The notes under the pieces: generated by a model
The model's database searches: none
What the model saw: the letters and a program-made list of their open reading frames with translations, nothing else
Told to the model about the DNA's origin: nothing
Assembly: GCA_017615755.1 (NCBI GenBank)
Contig: JAFZZM010000033.1
Coordinates: forward strand, 1-40,255
Direction of reading: 5' to 3'
From: Clostridiales bacterium
GTDB taxonomy: Bacteria > Bacillota > Clostridia > Saccharofermentanales > Saccharofermentanaceae
Length of the DNA: 40,255 bases
Shown: piece by piece, positions 8,110 through 17,846 of the stretch
How positions within the stretch are numbered: position 1 is the stretch's first letter
Layout: every line of letters begins with the position of its first letter
Position numbers and translations under genes: made by a program

Positions 8110-11100
8110 ATGACTTTATTTGATTTCGTATCCGACATATCGCCGGATGAACGACTTTCAAAAATTGCATCCATGATCCCCAGTAACGTGGTCGAACTGT
8201 ACCTGGACGACCGCTTTATGGGCCTGGAATTAAAACTGGAACTGATTGGTCCCGTCGCACATGTAAAAGCACTTAGTGGTCTCGAAGAATATCTCCGTCA
8301 GATCCTGCATCTTTCCCATATCCGTCTATACATCTGTAATGTGGACAGTGATTTTGGAAAACAATCCATGCCTGCGATCCTGATGTGGATGACGCGAGTA
8401 TTGAAGACCAAGTGCATGTATGCCCATGTTCTGGAAACCGTTGAGTCAGACGGAGAGGGCCTGAAAGTGATCCTTTACGCTGCACTGCCGGATCAGTACA
8501 AAGATCAGGTCCGCGCATCGATCGACGATTTTACCAGGCGCTATCTGGATAAGTGTTATCCGGTTTCTTTTGAGGTCAAGCAGCAGGAGAAAGCCGCTTC
8601 ATCAGCGCATGATGCCGATTATTTCATGAACCAGATGATGAACCGTGTGGAAGTCCCCGTGGAACAGGAAGATATTGAAGTTGAAGTAAAGAAGCAGGAT
8701 AAATCCAAGGAAGCGAAGATCCCTGCAGATCTCGATAAGGATTCCTGGGAATATAAGGCTCTTCAGGAAAAACAGACGATCAAGAAAGAGAAGAAAGAAT
8801 TCCGAAGAGGCAGCCAGCAGTTTGAAGTACAGACTGAAGAAGGTGCCGTGATCTGGGGTTTTGTTCCTCAGGATTGCCCGAAAAAGAAGATCCTGGATTC
8901 TGTTGCCGCGGCTTCTACTCCGGAGCCAGGTGCGAAAGAAGAGATCATCCGTTTCGAAGGCTCTTTGAAGATCCTCGAAGAAGAGCAGCGTCTGGTCGGC
9001 GCGAACAAGAACAAGGTGCTCCTGAAGTTTTATCTGACAGATAACACATCCAGCGTGGAGTGCGTCTGCTTTATGTCACCGCACGATGCCGATCTGTTCT
9101 GCAAGACATATAAGAAGGGCGGTTATGTCGGTATTGCCTGCACGCTCGCATACAGTAATTTCTCCGGACAGGTGGAAGCAACCTTGAAGGGAATCTATAA
9201 GGCGAACCCGCCGCCGAAGCGTAAGGATCATGCGGAAGAAAAGCGTGTCGAACTTCATGCACATACCAAGATGAGTGAAAAGGATGCCGTTACTTCGCCA
9301 AAAGAACTGATCCTTACTGCGCATCGTATGGGCCATCCGGCTTGTGCGATCACGGACCATGGTGTCGTGCAGGGCTTTAACGAAGCATATTCTGCTTATA
9401 AGGATTGTAAAAAGAGCGGTGAGAACCCGGACTTCAAGCTTATCTTCGGAATGGAAGGTTATCTTGTCGATGACGGAAACTGTATCGCATACCATGTAAA
9501 AGAAGACGATCCGGTATCGCTGGATTCTTTTGTTGCGATCGATGTCGAGACGACAGGTCTGGATTGCACCAAGGACGGCATCCTGGAGATCGCCGCGATC
9601 CGCTATACCAGAAATGAGAACGGCGAGTATGAGGAGTCCGAAGTATTTACTACGATGGTCAATCCAGGTGTGGAGATCTCGGAAACATCGAAAGAAATGA
9701 CCGGTATTACGGAAGATATGATCAAAGATGCACCGACACCATTTGAGATGGCGCAGCAGCTCTTTGAATTCTTGAAAAAAGGCGAGCCGCTCGTCGGTCA
9801 CAATATCTTCTTTGATATGGGATTCATCCAGGAAGCCGGCTTCCAGCTCGATATCGAACAGCTTGATGAAGATAAGCACCATCCGTACCGTGTAAAGTTC
9901 CATCATGTTGAGATCGATACGGTTTCGGCAGTGACGTTCCTGTACCCGGATATGCCAAAGCATAACCTTGCGGATGCATGTGAATTCCTGGGCATCGTGA
10001 ATGAGCGTCATCACAGAGCTATGGGCGATGCACGTGCCAGCGCGCAGATCCTGATCCGCTGTATCAAGGATTTCGGATTTACCACATGCGAGGAAATGAA
10101 CACGAAGGCAGGTCTTCTTCCGAAGAGCGAAGTCACGAAGCGTAAGACGCCTTCGTATCACATCATTTTCCTGGCAAGAGATACCGTGGGCCTTTATAAC
10201 CTGTACCGTATCGTTTCTGAAGGACATACGGAGTATTTCTCCATGCGACCGAGGATCCCGAAGTCTGAGGTCATGTACCTGAGTCCGGGGGTTCTTGTAG
10301 GTGGTGCATGTGAACGTGGCCAGATCTTTGCCTTTGTAAAGGATGCCTATGTCCAAAACGGCAATGATACAGATAAGACGCTGGAATTCCTGAGTTCTTC
10401 TTCGGAATTCATGCGCATGATCCGTCTTTACCACTATTTCGAGATCCAGCCGATCTGCAACAACGAATTCTATCTGAGAAATCCGGAGAGCGGACTTACT
10501 ACGAAGCAGGATCTCATCAACATCAATGTCATCATCTCGAAGATGGCCGAGCGTGTCGGTAAGCCTTGCTGTGCCACGACGGACGCGCACTTCCTGGAAA
10601 AGAAAGACGGCGAGTTCCGTAAGTATCTCCTGATGGATATGGGCTTTAAGGATGCGGAAATGCAGGCCGATCTGTATTTCCGTACAACTGATGAGATGCT
10701 CGAAGAGTTCAGCTATCTCGGTGAGCAGCGTTGCAAAGAAGTCGTCGTTACTTGTCCGAAGTCGATTGCCGACATGATCTCGGATAAGATCAAGCCGTTC
10801 CCGGATGGTACTTATCCGCCGGTCATCCTTTCTGCGCCGGACGATCTGCGTGAGATCGTAAACAAAACCATGCATGAAATGTACGAATATGAAGGACAGG
10901 TGCCGCAGCTGGTTCTGGATCGTGTGAAAAAAGAACTCGACAGTATTATCGGTAACGGTTACTCCATCATGTACTACATTGCCTATAAACTGGTAAATAA
11001 GTCGAACTCCGACGGATATGTAGTTGGTTCCCGAGGATCGGTCGGATCGTCACTGGTTGCGACGTTCTCCGGTATTTCGGAAGTCAATCCGTTGCCGCCG

Positions 11101-12702
11101 CACAGAAGATGCCCGAAGTGTAAGTACTCCGAATTTGATCTGTCCGGTACATATGGTTCGGGTTACGATCTGCCGATCGAGCCTTGCCCGAAATGCGGTA
11201 CCCCGATGAAGTCCGACGGACAGGATATCCCGTTTGAAACCTTCCTTGGATTTAAAGGAGACAAGCAGCCGGATATCGACCTCAACTTCTCAGGTGAATA
11301 CCAGAGCCGCGCACATAAGTACGTAGAAGAGCTTTTCGGAAGTGAGCATACATTCCGTGCCGGTACGATCGGCTGCTATGCGGAAAAGAATGCCGAAGCC
11401 CTGATCCGCGGATGCTGTGAGATGAAGGGCGAGACCATTACCAAAGCCGAGCTTGCCCGTCGTGCCAGCGGTATCGACGGCGTAAAGAGAACCACCGGTC
11501 AGCATCCGGGCGGTATCGTCGTTCTGCCGAAGGAGATGGATATCTACGAGTTTACGCCTGTACAGCACCCGGCTAATAAGCTGGACTGCGGTACGATCAC
11601 GACGCACTATGACTTTAATGCGCTGCACGATACGATCCTGAAACTCGATATCCTCGGTCACGATGATCCGACCATGCTTCGTATGTTAAGTGACCTCACA
11701 GGTATCGATGTACACACGATCCCGATTCCGGATCCGAAGGTCATGTCGTTGTTTACGTCGACAGAAGCTCTTGGTATTCCGGATGGCACTTCACCTGCAG
11801 AAGCAGCGACACTGGGTCTTTCGGAGATGGGTACCAAGATGGCCCGTGACATGATCCATGAGACAAAACCGGCACAGTTCTATGACCTTGTACAGTTGAT
11901 GGGTCTTTCTCACGGAACCGGTGTATGGAAGGGCAATGCCCAGGATCTTATCCACGATGGCACGTGTACGCTGAATACGGTTATCGGATGCCGTGACAGT
12001 ATCATGACCACCTTGATCTACTGGGGACTTCCTTCTTCGGATGCATTCCAGATCATGGAGAAGGTACGTAAAGGTAAGGGCCTGACGCCGGAACACGAAG
12101 CTTTGATGAGAGAGAATAACGTGCCGGACTGGTACATTGATTCCTGTAAGAAGATCCAGTACATGTTCCCGAAGGCGCACGCCGCGGCTTATGCGATCTC
12201 GTCGCTCCGTATCGCGTGGTTCAAAGTCAATTACCCGGAGGAGTATTACTGCTCATTCTTCACGATCCGTGCAGATGAATTTGACGGTGACCTGCTCTGT
12301 AAGGGCATCGAATATGTTATTGCCAAGCGAAAAGAACTCGACAACGGTCTTGGAAGAAGAAAACCGAATGAGAAAGCGCTTTTCTATCTTTGCGAGCTGG
12401 TCGAAGAGATGTACCTGCGAGGTATTTCCTTTGTGCCGTATGACCTGAATAAGTCCGATTCGGTGAAGTTCATCAAGGTTGAGAAGGGTAAGATCCTGCC
12501 GCCGCTGAATGTTATCGCATCGATCAGTACATCGATCGCGGAAGGTATCGTGGAGGCCAGAAACGAAAGACCGTTCACGACACAGGATGACCTGCAGACG
12601 CGCGCCCATCTTGGTCCATCTTCCATGAAGAAACTGGAGGAAGAGGGATTGCTGGCCGGTCTTCCGAGATCGAGACAGATGGATCTGTTTGACCTTATGT
12701 AA
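8110..12702 (+). CDS. polC: DNA polymerase III PolC (Gram-positive type alpha subunit)
   Basis: PolC is the main replicative polymerase of Firmicutes. The 1530-residue protein has, in order, an N-terminal domain, an OB-fold region (about 240-370), and a PHP domain starting RVELHAHTK (379-387). A DEDD 3'-5' exonuclease is inserted in the PHP domain (DVETTGLD from 478; GHNIFFDMGF; HRAMGDA). A four-cysteine zinc module follows (Cys1001, 1004, 1026, 1029), and the C-family catalytic motif PDIDLNFSGEYQ gives Asp1055 and Asp1057. The C-terminal part keeps MFPKAHAAAYA and a helix-hairpin-helix. Inserts, mainly before the PHP domain, make it somewhat longer than the usual 1430-1470 residues. AGAGGAG precedes the ATG. 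It is joined by a 16-base gap to priA rather than to the rimP-nusA group. Confidence 0.98.
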   Translation: MTLFDFVSDISPDERLSKIASMIPSNVVELYLDDRFMGLELKLELIGPVAHVKALSGLEEYLRQILHLSHIRLYICNVDSDFGKQSMPAILMWMTRVLKTKCMYAHVLETVESDGEGLKVILYAALPDQYKDQVRASIDDFTRRYLDKCYPVSFEVKQQEKAASSAHDADYFMNQMMNRVEVPVEQEDIEVEVKKQDKSKEAKIPADLDKDSWEYKALQEKQTIKKEKKEFRRGSQQFEVQTEEGAVIWGFVPQDCPKKKILDSVAAASTPEPGAKEEIIRFEGSLKILEEEQRLVGANKNKVLLKFYLTDNTSSVECVCFMSPHDADLFCKTYKKGGYVGIACTLAYSNFSGQVEATLKGIYKANPPPKRKDHAEEKRVELHAHTKMSEKDAVTSPKELILTAHRMGHPACAITDHGVVQGFNEAYSAYKDCKKSGENPDFKLIFGMEGYLVDDGNCIAYHVKEDDPVSLDSFVAIDVETTGLDCTKDGILEIAAIRYTRNENGEYEESEVFTTMVNPGVEISETSKEMTGITEDMIKDAPTPFEMAQQLFEFLKKGEPLVGHNIFFDMGFIQEAGFQLDIEQLDEDKHHPYRVKFHHVEIDTVSAVTFLYPDMPKHNLADACEFLGIVNERHHRAMGDARASAQILIRCIKDFGFTTCEEMNTKAGLLPKSEVTKRKTPSYHIIFLARDTVGLYNLYRIVSEGHTEYFSMRPRIPKSEVMYLSPGVLVGGACERGQIFAFVKDAYVQNGNDTDKTLEFLSSSSEFMRMIRLYHYFEIQPICNNEFYLRNPESGLTTKQDLININVIISKMAERVGKPCCATTDAHFLEKKDGEFRKYLLMDMGFKDAEMQADLYFRTTDEMLEEFSYLGEQRCKEVVVTCPKSIADMISDKIKPFPDGTYPPVILSAPDDLREIVNKTMHEMYEYEGQVPQLVLDRVKKELDSIIGNGYSIMYYIAYKLVNKSNSDGYVVGSRGSVGSSLVATFSGISEVNPLPPHRRCPKCKYSEFDLSGTYGSGYDLPIEPCPKCGTPMKSDGQDIPFETFLGFKGDKQPDIDLNFSGEYQSRAHKYVEELFGSEHTFRAGTIGCYAEKNAEALIRGCCEMKGETITKAELARRASGIDGVKRTTGQHPGGIVVLPKEMDIYEFTPVQHPANKLDCGTITTHYDFNALHDTILKLDILGHDDPTMLRMLSDLTGIDVHTIPIPDPKVMSLFTSTEALGIPDGTSPAEAATLGLSEMGTKMARDMIHETKPAQFYDLVQLMGLSHGTGVWKGNAQDLIHDGTCTLNTVIGCRDSIMTTLIYWGLPSSDAFQIMEKVRKGKGLTPEHEALMRENNVPDWYIDSCKKIQYMFPKAHAAAYAISSLRIAWFKVNYPEEYYCSFFTIRADEFDGDLLCKGIEYVIAKRKELDNGLGRRKPNEKALFYLCELVEEMYLRGISFVPYDLNKSDSVKFIKVEKGKILPPLNVIASISTSIAEGIVEARNERPFTTQDDLQTRAHLGPSSMKKLEEEGLLAGLPRSRQMDLFDLM

Positions 12703-12718
12703 GGCAGGAGCGTAGATC

Positions 12719-14977
12719 ATGGTAGCGGAAGTTGTATTGCGAGAGAGTGTCTGGAATACAAACAAAGCCTACGACTATCTGGTTCCCGAAGAGCTTTCGG
12801 AAAAGATCAAGGTCGGGCAGTATATCCGCGTGCCTTTCGGAAACGGAAACCGTCCATGTGTTGCGCTGGTCATGAAACTGAAAGAAGAAGCGCAGGTAAA
12901 AGAAGGCGCAAGAGCTTTTCGCATGAAAAGCATCCACTCCATCGTAGAAGAAGAACCGGTATTGAACCAGGAACAGCTGGAGATCCTGCATTTCCTGACG
13001 AAGCGATATGCTTCGACTTACGGATCGGCCATGCATCAGATGGTGCCTGCGTTGGTCACAAAGCGGACAGGAAGAAGCCAGCTGGTGGTTTCCTTGGTTT
13101 CCGAAGAAAAAGCACGTGATGCCATCGATTCCGAGTCGATCTCTTCGCTTCCGCAGCTTCGTGCATTACAGTGGCTTCTGGAAGTGGAGGAGATGCCGCT
13201 TTCAGACCTGATGCAGGAACTGTCCATCTCACGTTCCCCAATCGATACACTGGCGAAAAACGGCCTTGTGACGATCCGAAGCGTGCATTTTTCCGCGGAA
13301 CAGCGTGCCGAGATCGGCGATGCCGCGGTGATGGAAACGTCTGAAAAGCAGGAAGCACATATTCTGAACCCGGAGCAGCAGGCTGCAGTCGATGCGATCC
13401 TGCAGGCAGAAGGGAACAAGGAGTTTCTTCTTTTCGGTGTTACGGGAAGCGGTAAGACGGAAGTCTATCTTCAGGTCACGGAACAGATCCTCAAGCAGGG
13501 CGGAAGTGTCCTGTATCTGGTGCCTGAGATCTCCCTTACTCCGCAGACGGTTTCCAGGATCAAGTCGCGTTTCCCGGAAAAGATCGCGGTGCTTCACAGC
13601 CGCCTTACGGCGAAAGAAAGATATGATTCCTGGAAACGGATCCAAAGAGGCGAAGTCCGCATCGTGGTCGGCGCGAGGTCTGCTGTATTTGCGCCGGTTT
13701 GCGATCTGAAACTGATCATAATGGATGAAGAGCATGATTCTTCGTATAAAGCCGATACGATGCTGCGTTATTCGGCAAGGGATGTAGCCCGTTACCGTGC
13801 GAAAAAGGCAGGGATCAAGCTGCTGCTTGGTTCAGCGACCCCGTCGATCGAGACCTTCTATGCGGCCAAGCTTGGCTATATGCAATTACTTACGCTTAAG
13901 AACCGTGCCGTGGGTGAAGCGATCCTTCCTAAAGTGGAACTGGTTGATATGCAGCAGGAACTCGATGCCGGCAACCGTTCGATCTTCAGCCGTAAACTCT
14001 ATACGGCCATGAAGCAGGCCCTTTCGCGTGGCGAACAGGTCATGCTGCTTCTGAACCGCCGTGGTTATTCACGGAATATATTCTGTCATTCCTGCCGGTC
14101 CATGGTGATGTGTCCGGAGTGCGATGTACCGATGACACTGCATACGAAAACCATGGGTGGAAAAAGACTTCTGATCTGTCATTACTGTGGCAAGATCTCT
14201 CCGGTCCCGGATACCTGTCCTTCCTGTGGAAGTGAGTATATCGCAGAAAGAGGCGATGGTATCCAGAAACTGGAAGACTGGGTCACGGAGGATTTTCCGG
14301 GAACCAGAGTACTTCGTATGGATCAGGACACGACATCGACACGTCATGCCCATGCACAGATCCTGGAGAAGTTCAGAAATCACGAAGCTGATATCCTGAT
14401 CGGTACCCAGATGATCGCCAAGGGACACGATTTCCCGAAAGTCTCGGTGGTAGGCGTACTCGGTGCCGATACAGTGCTTTTTCAGAGTGATTATAGAGCA
14501 AGAGAGAGGGCATTCCAGTTGCTCGCGCAGATCAGCGGACGTGCCGGAAGAGGCGATATAGAGGGTCATGTGTTTATCCAGACATTCTGTCCGGATTCGC
14601 CCATCTACAATATGGCGGCGACACAGGACTATGAGAAGTTTTTCAACAGCGAGATCAGGTATCGTGAAGACCTCGCTTATCCGCCTTTCCGGGCCCTGGG
14701 TGGTATCCTTGTCACGCATGAAAACGAAGAAGCCTGCAGAAATCAGGCGGAGATGGTGGCGGGCACGCTTCGGGAGATGGCGAAGAACCTGGGAACGGAC
14801 ATGCTGATCCTTGGACCTTGCCCTGCCAATATGCCGAAGGTCATGAACCGCTTCCGTTATCAGATCGTGGTCCGGGCAAAGAACAAGGCCCTGCTTTCGG
14901 ATGGATTCCTGAAGCTTCAGCAATCCTATGCAGGGTACGGATATTCGATCTCTGTAGATATAGACACGATGTGGTAA
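12719..14977 (+). CDS. priA: Primosomal protein N' (replication restart helicase PriA)
   Basis: PriA is a 3'-5' superfamily 2 DNA helicase that recognises stalled forks and reloads the replisome. The 752-residue protein has the N-terminal DNA-binding domain (YDYLVPEEL, GQYIRVPFGN), Walker A GVTGSGKTEV with Lys246, the DEEH box at 336-339, and GSATPSIET. Two cysteine clusters bind zinc (CHSCRSMVMCPECDVP; CHYCGK and CPSCGSEYI), and the helicase motif QMIAKGHDFP is followed by QISGRAGRG. All are canonical. AGGAG lies upstream of the ATG. The gene follows polC by 16 bases, so the replicative polymerase and the restart helicase are probably co-transcribed. It is followed by def, fmt and rsmB as in other Firmicutes. 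Confidence 0.97.
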   Translation: MVAEVVLRESVWNTNKAYDYLVPEELSEKIKVGQYIRVPFGNGNRPCVALVMKLKEEAQVKEGARAFRMKSIHSIVEEEPVLNQEQLEILHFLTKRYASTYGSAMHQMVPALVTKRTGRSQLVVSLVSEEKARDAIDSESISSLPQLRALQWLLEVEEMPLSDLMQELSISRSPIDTLAKNGLVTIRSVHFSAEQRAEIGDAAVMETSEKQEAHILNPEQQAAVDAILQAEGNKEFLLFGVTGSGKTEVYLQVTEQILKQGGSVLYLVPEISLTPQTVSRIKSRFPEKIAVLHSRLTAKERYDSWKRIQRGEVRIVVGARSAVFAPVCDLKLIIMDEEHDSSYKADTMLRYSARDVARYRAKKAGIKLLLGSATPSIETFYAAKLGYMQLLTLKNRAVGEAILPKVELVDMQQELDAGNRSIFSRKLYTAMKQALSRGEQVMLLLNRRGYSRNIFCHSCRSMVMCPECDVPMTLHTKTMGGKRLLICHYCGKISPVPDTCPSCGSEYIAERGDGIQKLEDWVTEDFPGTRVLRMDQDTTSTRHAHAQILEKFRNHEADILIGTQMIAKGHDFPKVSVVGVLGADTVLFQSDYRARERAFQLLAQISGRAGRGDIEGHVFIQTFCPDSPIYNMAATQDYEKFFNSEIRYREDLAYPPFRALGGILVTHENEEACRNQAEMVAGTLREMAKNLGTDMLILGPCPANMPKVMNRFRYQIVVRAKNKALLSDGFLKLQQSYAGYGYSISVDIDTMW

Positions 14978-14980
14978 AAT
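14972..14980 (+). promoter_or_regulatory. Possible extended -10 promoter upstream of def
   Basis: TG at 14972-14973, one base, then TAAAAT (14975-14980) overlaps the priA stop codon, 34 bases before the def ATG. No good -35 is seen at 17 bases. It could give def-fmt and following genes a secondary promoter. Confidence 0.35.
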
Positions 14981-15013
14981 AGATTCACAGTAATGAATGA
15001 GTAGGAGTGCAAT

Positions 15014-15502
15014 ATGGCTTTACGAGAAATAGTAGTAGATGGTGATCCGATCCTTAGAAAGAAGTCCCGTCCTGTTGAGAAATTTGATGAGAAGCTGGCT
15101 ACGCTTTTGGATGATATGGCGGAGACCATGTATTTTGAAAACCGTGGCATCGGTATTGCCGCCGTTCAGGTCGGTATCCTTCGCCGTTGTTTCGTTGTCG
15201 ATGTAGGAGATGAGCACGGAAAACTCGAATTCGTGAACCCGGAGATCTACGAGCGTGAAGGCGCGGCTCTGGGGATCGAGGGCTGTCTTTCCTGTCCGGG
15301 TAAGAACGGATATGTGGAACGCCCGACCAAGATCAAAGTCCGTGCCCAGGACCGCCATGGTGAGTGGTTCGATCTGGAGGCAGAAGAGCTTCTGGCTGTC
15401 TGCATCTGTCACGAGTATGACCATCTCGATGGTGTCCTTTTTATCGATAAAGTCGTGGAAGTAGTGGAAGAAGAGGACCTGGAGGACGAGGATCAGGAGT
15501 GA
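15014..15502 (+). CDS. def: Peptide deformylase
   Basis: Def removes the N-formyl group from nascent proteins and uses a divalent metal. The 162-residue protein shows all three motifs: GIGIAAVQVG (motif 1, where Val replaces the common Pro), EGCLSCPG with the metal-binding Cys, and CHEYDHLDG with the two His ligands and the catalytic Glu. The C-terminal tail is very acidic (VEEEDLEDEDQE). AGGAG stands five bases before the ATG. It partners fmt, which adds the formyl group to initiator tRNA; the two overlap only at the alternative GTG of fmt. Confidence 0.97.
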   Translation: MALREIVVDGDPILRKKSRPVEKFDEKLATLLDDMAETMYFENRGIGIAAVQVGILRRCFVVDVGDEHGKLEFVNPEIYEREGAALGIEGCLSCPGKNGYVERPTKIKVRAQDRHGEWFDLEAEELLAVCICHEYDHLDGVLFIDKVVEVVEEEDLEDEDQE

Positions 15503-15504
15503 GT

Positions 15505-16473
15505 ATGAGAATTGTTTTTATGGGCACGCCGGAACTGGCGGCGACTGTTCTGGAAAAACTCGTTTCGGAGAAATATGATGTAGTTCTCTGTGTGACCCAG
15601 CCGGATAAGCCGGTCGGCAGAAAGATGGTCCTGACCGCACCGCCTGCCAAGGTTAAAGCGCAGGAGTTCGGTATTCCCGTTTATCAGCCTTCGACACTGC
15701 GTAACGAAGAAGCGATGGAGACGATCTCTTCCTATTCGCCGGACATGATCGTAACGGCGGCTTATGGCAAGATACTGCCGAAAGAGATGCTGGATCTTCC
15801 GAAGTACGGCTGTATCAATGTGCACGGATCTCTGCTCCCGAAGTATCGTGGTGCAGCTCCTGTACAGTGGGCGATCTTAAACCTCGATGAAGTGACCGGT
15901 GTCACGATCATGAAGATGGATCCGGGTATGGATACCGGTGATATTCTGACGTCCTGTGAGGTAAAGATCGATGAGCGCGTACATACGCCTGAACTTATGG
16001 ACCGCCTTGCTAAAGCTGGTGCGGATCTACTCATTGAAACTCTGCCAAAGTATATAAACGGTGAGATCACACCGGTTCCGCAAAACAACGATGAAGCGAC
16101 GATGTCTCCGCCGATCACGAAGGAACAGGGGGAGATATCCTGGAACAGAACGGCCAGAGAGATCTGCGCTCAGGTCCGTGCTCTGTCACAGTGGCCGGGT
16201 GCTTCGACTTTCTGGAAGGGCGGTAAACTGAAGATCTACGATGCGATGGTAAGCCCGGATGGAGAAAGCATCCTGGCAAACTATACCTCGGCAAACGGGG
16301 AACCCGCTCCGGGAACCGTTCTTGCCGCAAAGAAAGGTATCCTTGCCGTGATGTGTAAGGATCAGCCGCTTCAGCTTCTGGAAGTACAACCTGCATCCGG
16401 AAAAAGAATGAAAGCCATCGATTGTGCCCATAATTTCGAAGTGGGCCGCAGCATGGAGGAAGCTCCTCAATGA
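15505..16473 (+). CDS. fmt: Methionyl-tRNA formyltransferase
   Basis: Fmt formylates Met-tRNA(fMet) with 10-formyltetrahydrofolate for translation initiation. The 322-residue protein opens RIVFMGTPELAATVLEKL and has the catalytic segment INVHGSLLPKYRGAAPVQW with Asn105 and His107. The catalytic Asp143 lies in MDPGMDTGDI, and a C-terminal OB-like tRNA-binding region follows (PGASTFWKGGKLKIY). ATG 15505 is preferred over the in-frame GTG at 15499 because AGGAG (15495-15499) is five bases upstream of it. It overlaps rsmB by four bases (ATGA), which indicates translational coupling. Confidence 0.97.
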   Translation: MRIVFMGTPELAATVLEKLVSEKYDVVLCVTQPDKPVGRKMVLTAPPAKVKAQEFGIPVYQPSTLRNEEAMETISSYSPDMIVTAAYGKILPKEMLDLPKYGCINVHGSLLPKYRGAAPVQWAILNLDEVTGVTIMKMDPGMDTGDILTSCEVKIDERVHTPELMDRLAKAGADLLIETLPKYINGEITPVPQNNDEATMSPPITKEQGEISWNRTAREICAQVRALSQWPGASTFWKGGKLKIYDAMVSPDGESILANYTSANGEPAPGTVLAAKKGILAVMCKDQPLQLLEVQPASGKRMKAIDCAHNFEVGRSMEEAPQ

Positions 16474-17846
16474 GTGTCTTTCCCGATGAGGCAAGATATG
16501 CGGCTTATGCCTGTCTTTACGAAGTGTTCGAGAATCAGGCCTATTCCAATCTTGTGCTGAAACAGGAATTGAAGAAGAGTGCTTTTTCATCTCAGGAAAA
16601 AGCATTCGTTACTGCGCTTTTTTACGGTACGATAACGAGATGTTATTCGATCGATGCTGTTCTGGACCGTTATTTGAAAAAGCCGGTCTCCCGGCTGGAC
16701 GGCAAGGTGCGTACATGTCTTCGCATGGGCGCCTGGCAGGTCCTTTTTTCTTTTGGAGTGAAAGATTATGCGGCGGTGGATTCGATCGTATCGCTGATGA
16801 AGAAGGTGAGCCACGATGGCGCAGCCAAACTTGTGAATGCAGTGTTGCGTCGTGTCGCAGATGAGGGGAAAACGTATTTTCAGAACCTGAACCCGAAAAA
16901 CGTGGCCGTACGCTATTCCCTTAAAAGTGAGATCGCCGGTTGCTTTGTCAAATGGTTCGGTCAGGAAAAAGCCGCCTCAGTTCTCGAGGCATTTCTTACC
17001 GAGCCTGATGTGACGCTCCGGAGAAATACCTATGGATATCCGTTGGAAGAAGATTTCCTTTCTATGGCGGAAAAGGACCGGATCGCACTCGAGAAAGAGC
17101 CTTTGCTTCCTTATTCGTACCGCGTCTGTTCGGACAGTATGGAGATCTCCGATTCAGAAATCTTCCGGACAGGCTCGTGTTCGGTGCAGAGTCTGTCTGC
17201 CATGCTGGTAGCTCATATTGCCGATCCGAAAGCCGGAATGAGTGTTCTCGATACTTGCAGTGCACCGGGAGGAAAGACCGCCCATATGGCAGAGATCATG
17301 AAGAATGAAGGAAGGATCGATGCACTCGATGCCAATGAAGTACGTCTTCGCATGGTCGATGAAACGGCGCAGCGGCTTGGCCTTTCCATTATCCGTACCA
17401 TGCCGTATGACTGCACATACCTGAAAGAAGAGAAAGAAGTGTTGCTTTCTGAATACGATCTGGTGTTATGTGATGTTCCTTGCAGCGGTCTCGGACTTCT
17501 GCACAGAAAACCGGATATCCGTCTATCCATGACATATGAGAAGATGCAGTCCCTGATAAGTGTACAAAAGGAGATCCTGGAGAACAGCTGCCTTCGTGTG
17601 AAAAAAGGTGGTATGCTCGTATACAGTACATGTACGATCGATCCTGGAGAGAATGAGAAGCAGATCGAGTCTTTCCTTGCGGATCATCCGGAGTTTGAAA
17701 GACTGCCTTTTACTGATCTCCTTTCCGAAACGCTTCTTTCGAATCCAAGGATACGGGAAGAAGCGGAGAAAGGGTACATGACACTGCTTCCGGACGAAGG
17801 TCCTTTTGACGGATTCTTCATGGCAAAGCTAAGGAGGAAAAACTGA
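16470..17846 (+). CDS. rsmB: 16S rRNA (cytosine(967)-C(5))-methyltransferase
   Basis: RsmB (Sun/Fmu) methylates C967 of 16S rRNA with S-adenosylmethionine. The 458-residue protein has an N-terminal NusB-like RNA-binding domain (about 1-135; AYACLYEVFENQAYSNLVLK, ALFYGTITR) and a C-terminal Rossmann methyltransferase. That domain has the SAM motif DTCSAPGGKTAHMAE, DVPCSGLGLLHRKPD with Cys338, and YSTCTIDPGENE with Cys388. The two cysteines are the expected catalytic pair. The gene overlaps fmt by four bases at its start and rlmN by one base at its end. Confidence 0.96.
   Translation: MSVFPDEARYAAYACLYEVFENQAYSNLVLKQELKKSAFSSQEKAFVTALFYGTITRCYSIDAVLDRYLKKPVSRLDGKVRTCLRMGAWQVLFSFGVKDYAAVDSIVSLMKKVSHDGAAKLVNAVLRRVADEGKTYFQNLNPKNVAVRYSLKSEIAGCFVKWFGQEKAASVLEAFLTEPDVTLRRNTYGYPLEEDFLSMAEKDRIALEKEPLLPYSYRVCSDSMEISDSEIFRTGSCSVQSLSAMLVAHIADPKAGMSVLDTCSAPGGKTAHMAEIMKNEGRIDALDANEVRLRMVDETAQRLGLSIIRTMPYDCTYLKEEKEVLLSEYDLVLCDVPCSGLGLLHRKPDIRLSMTYEKMQSLISVQKEILENSCLRVKKGGMLVYSTCTIDPGENEKQIESFLADHPEFERLPFTDLLSETLLSNPRIREEAEKGYMTLLPDEGPFDGFFMAKLRRKN

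Noticed and set aside
9076..10875. 599-codon open frame on the minus strand inside polC
   Set aside because: The polC exonuclease and PHP domains are unambiguous on the + strand; the antisense product is rich in Arg, His and Ile with no known fold.
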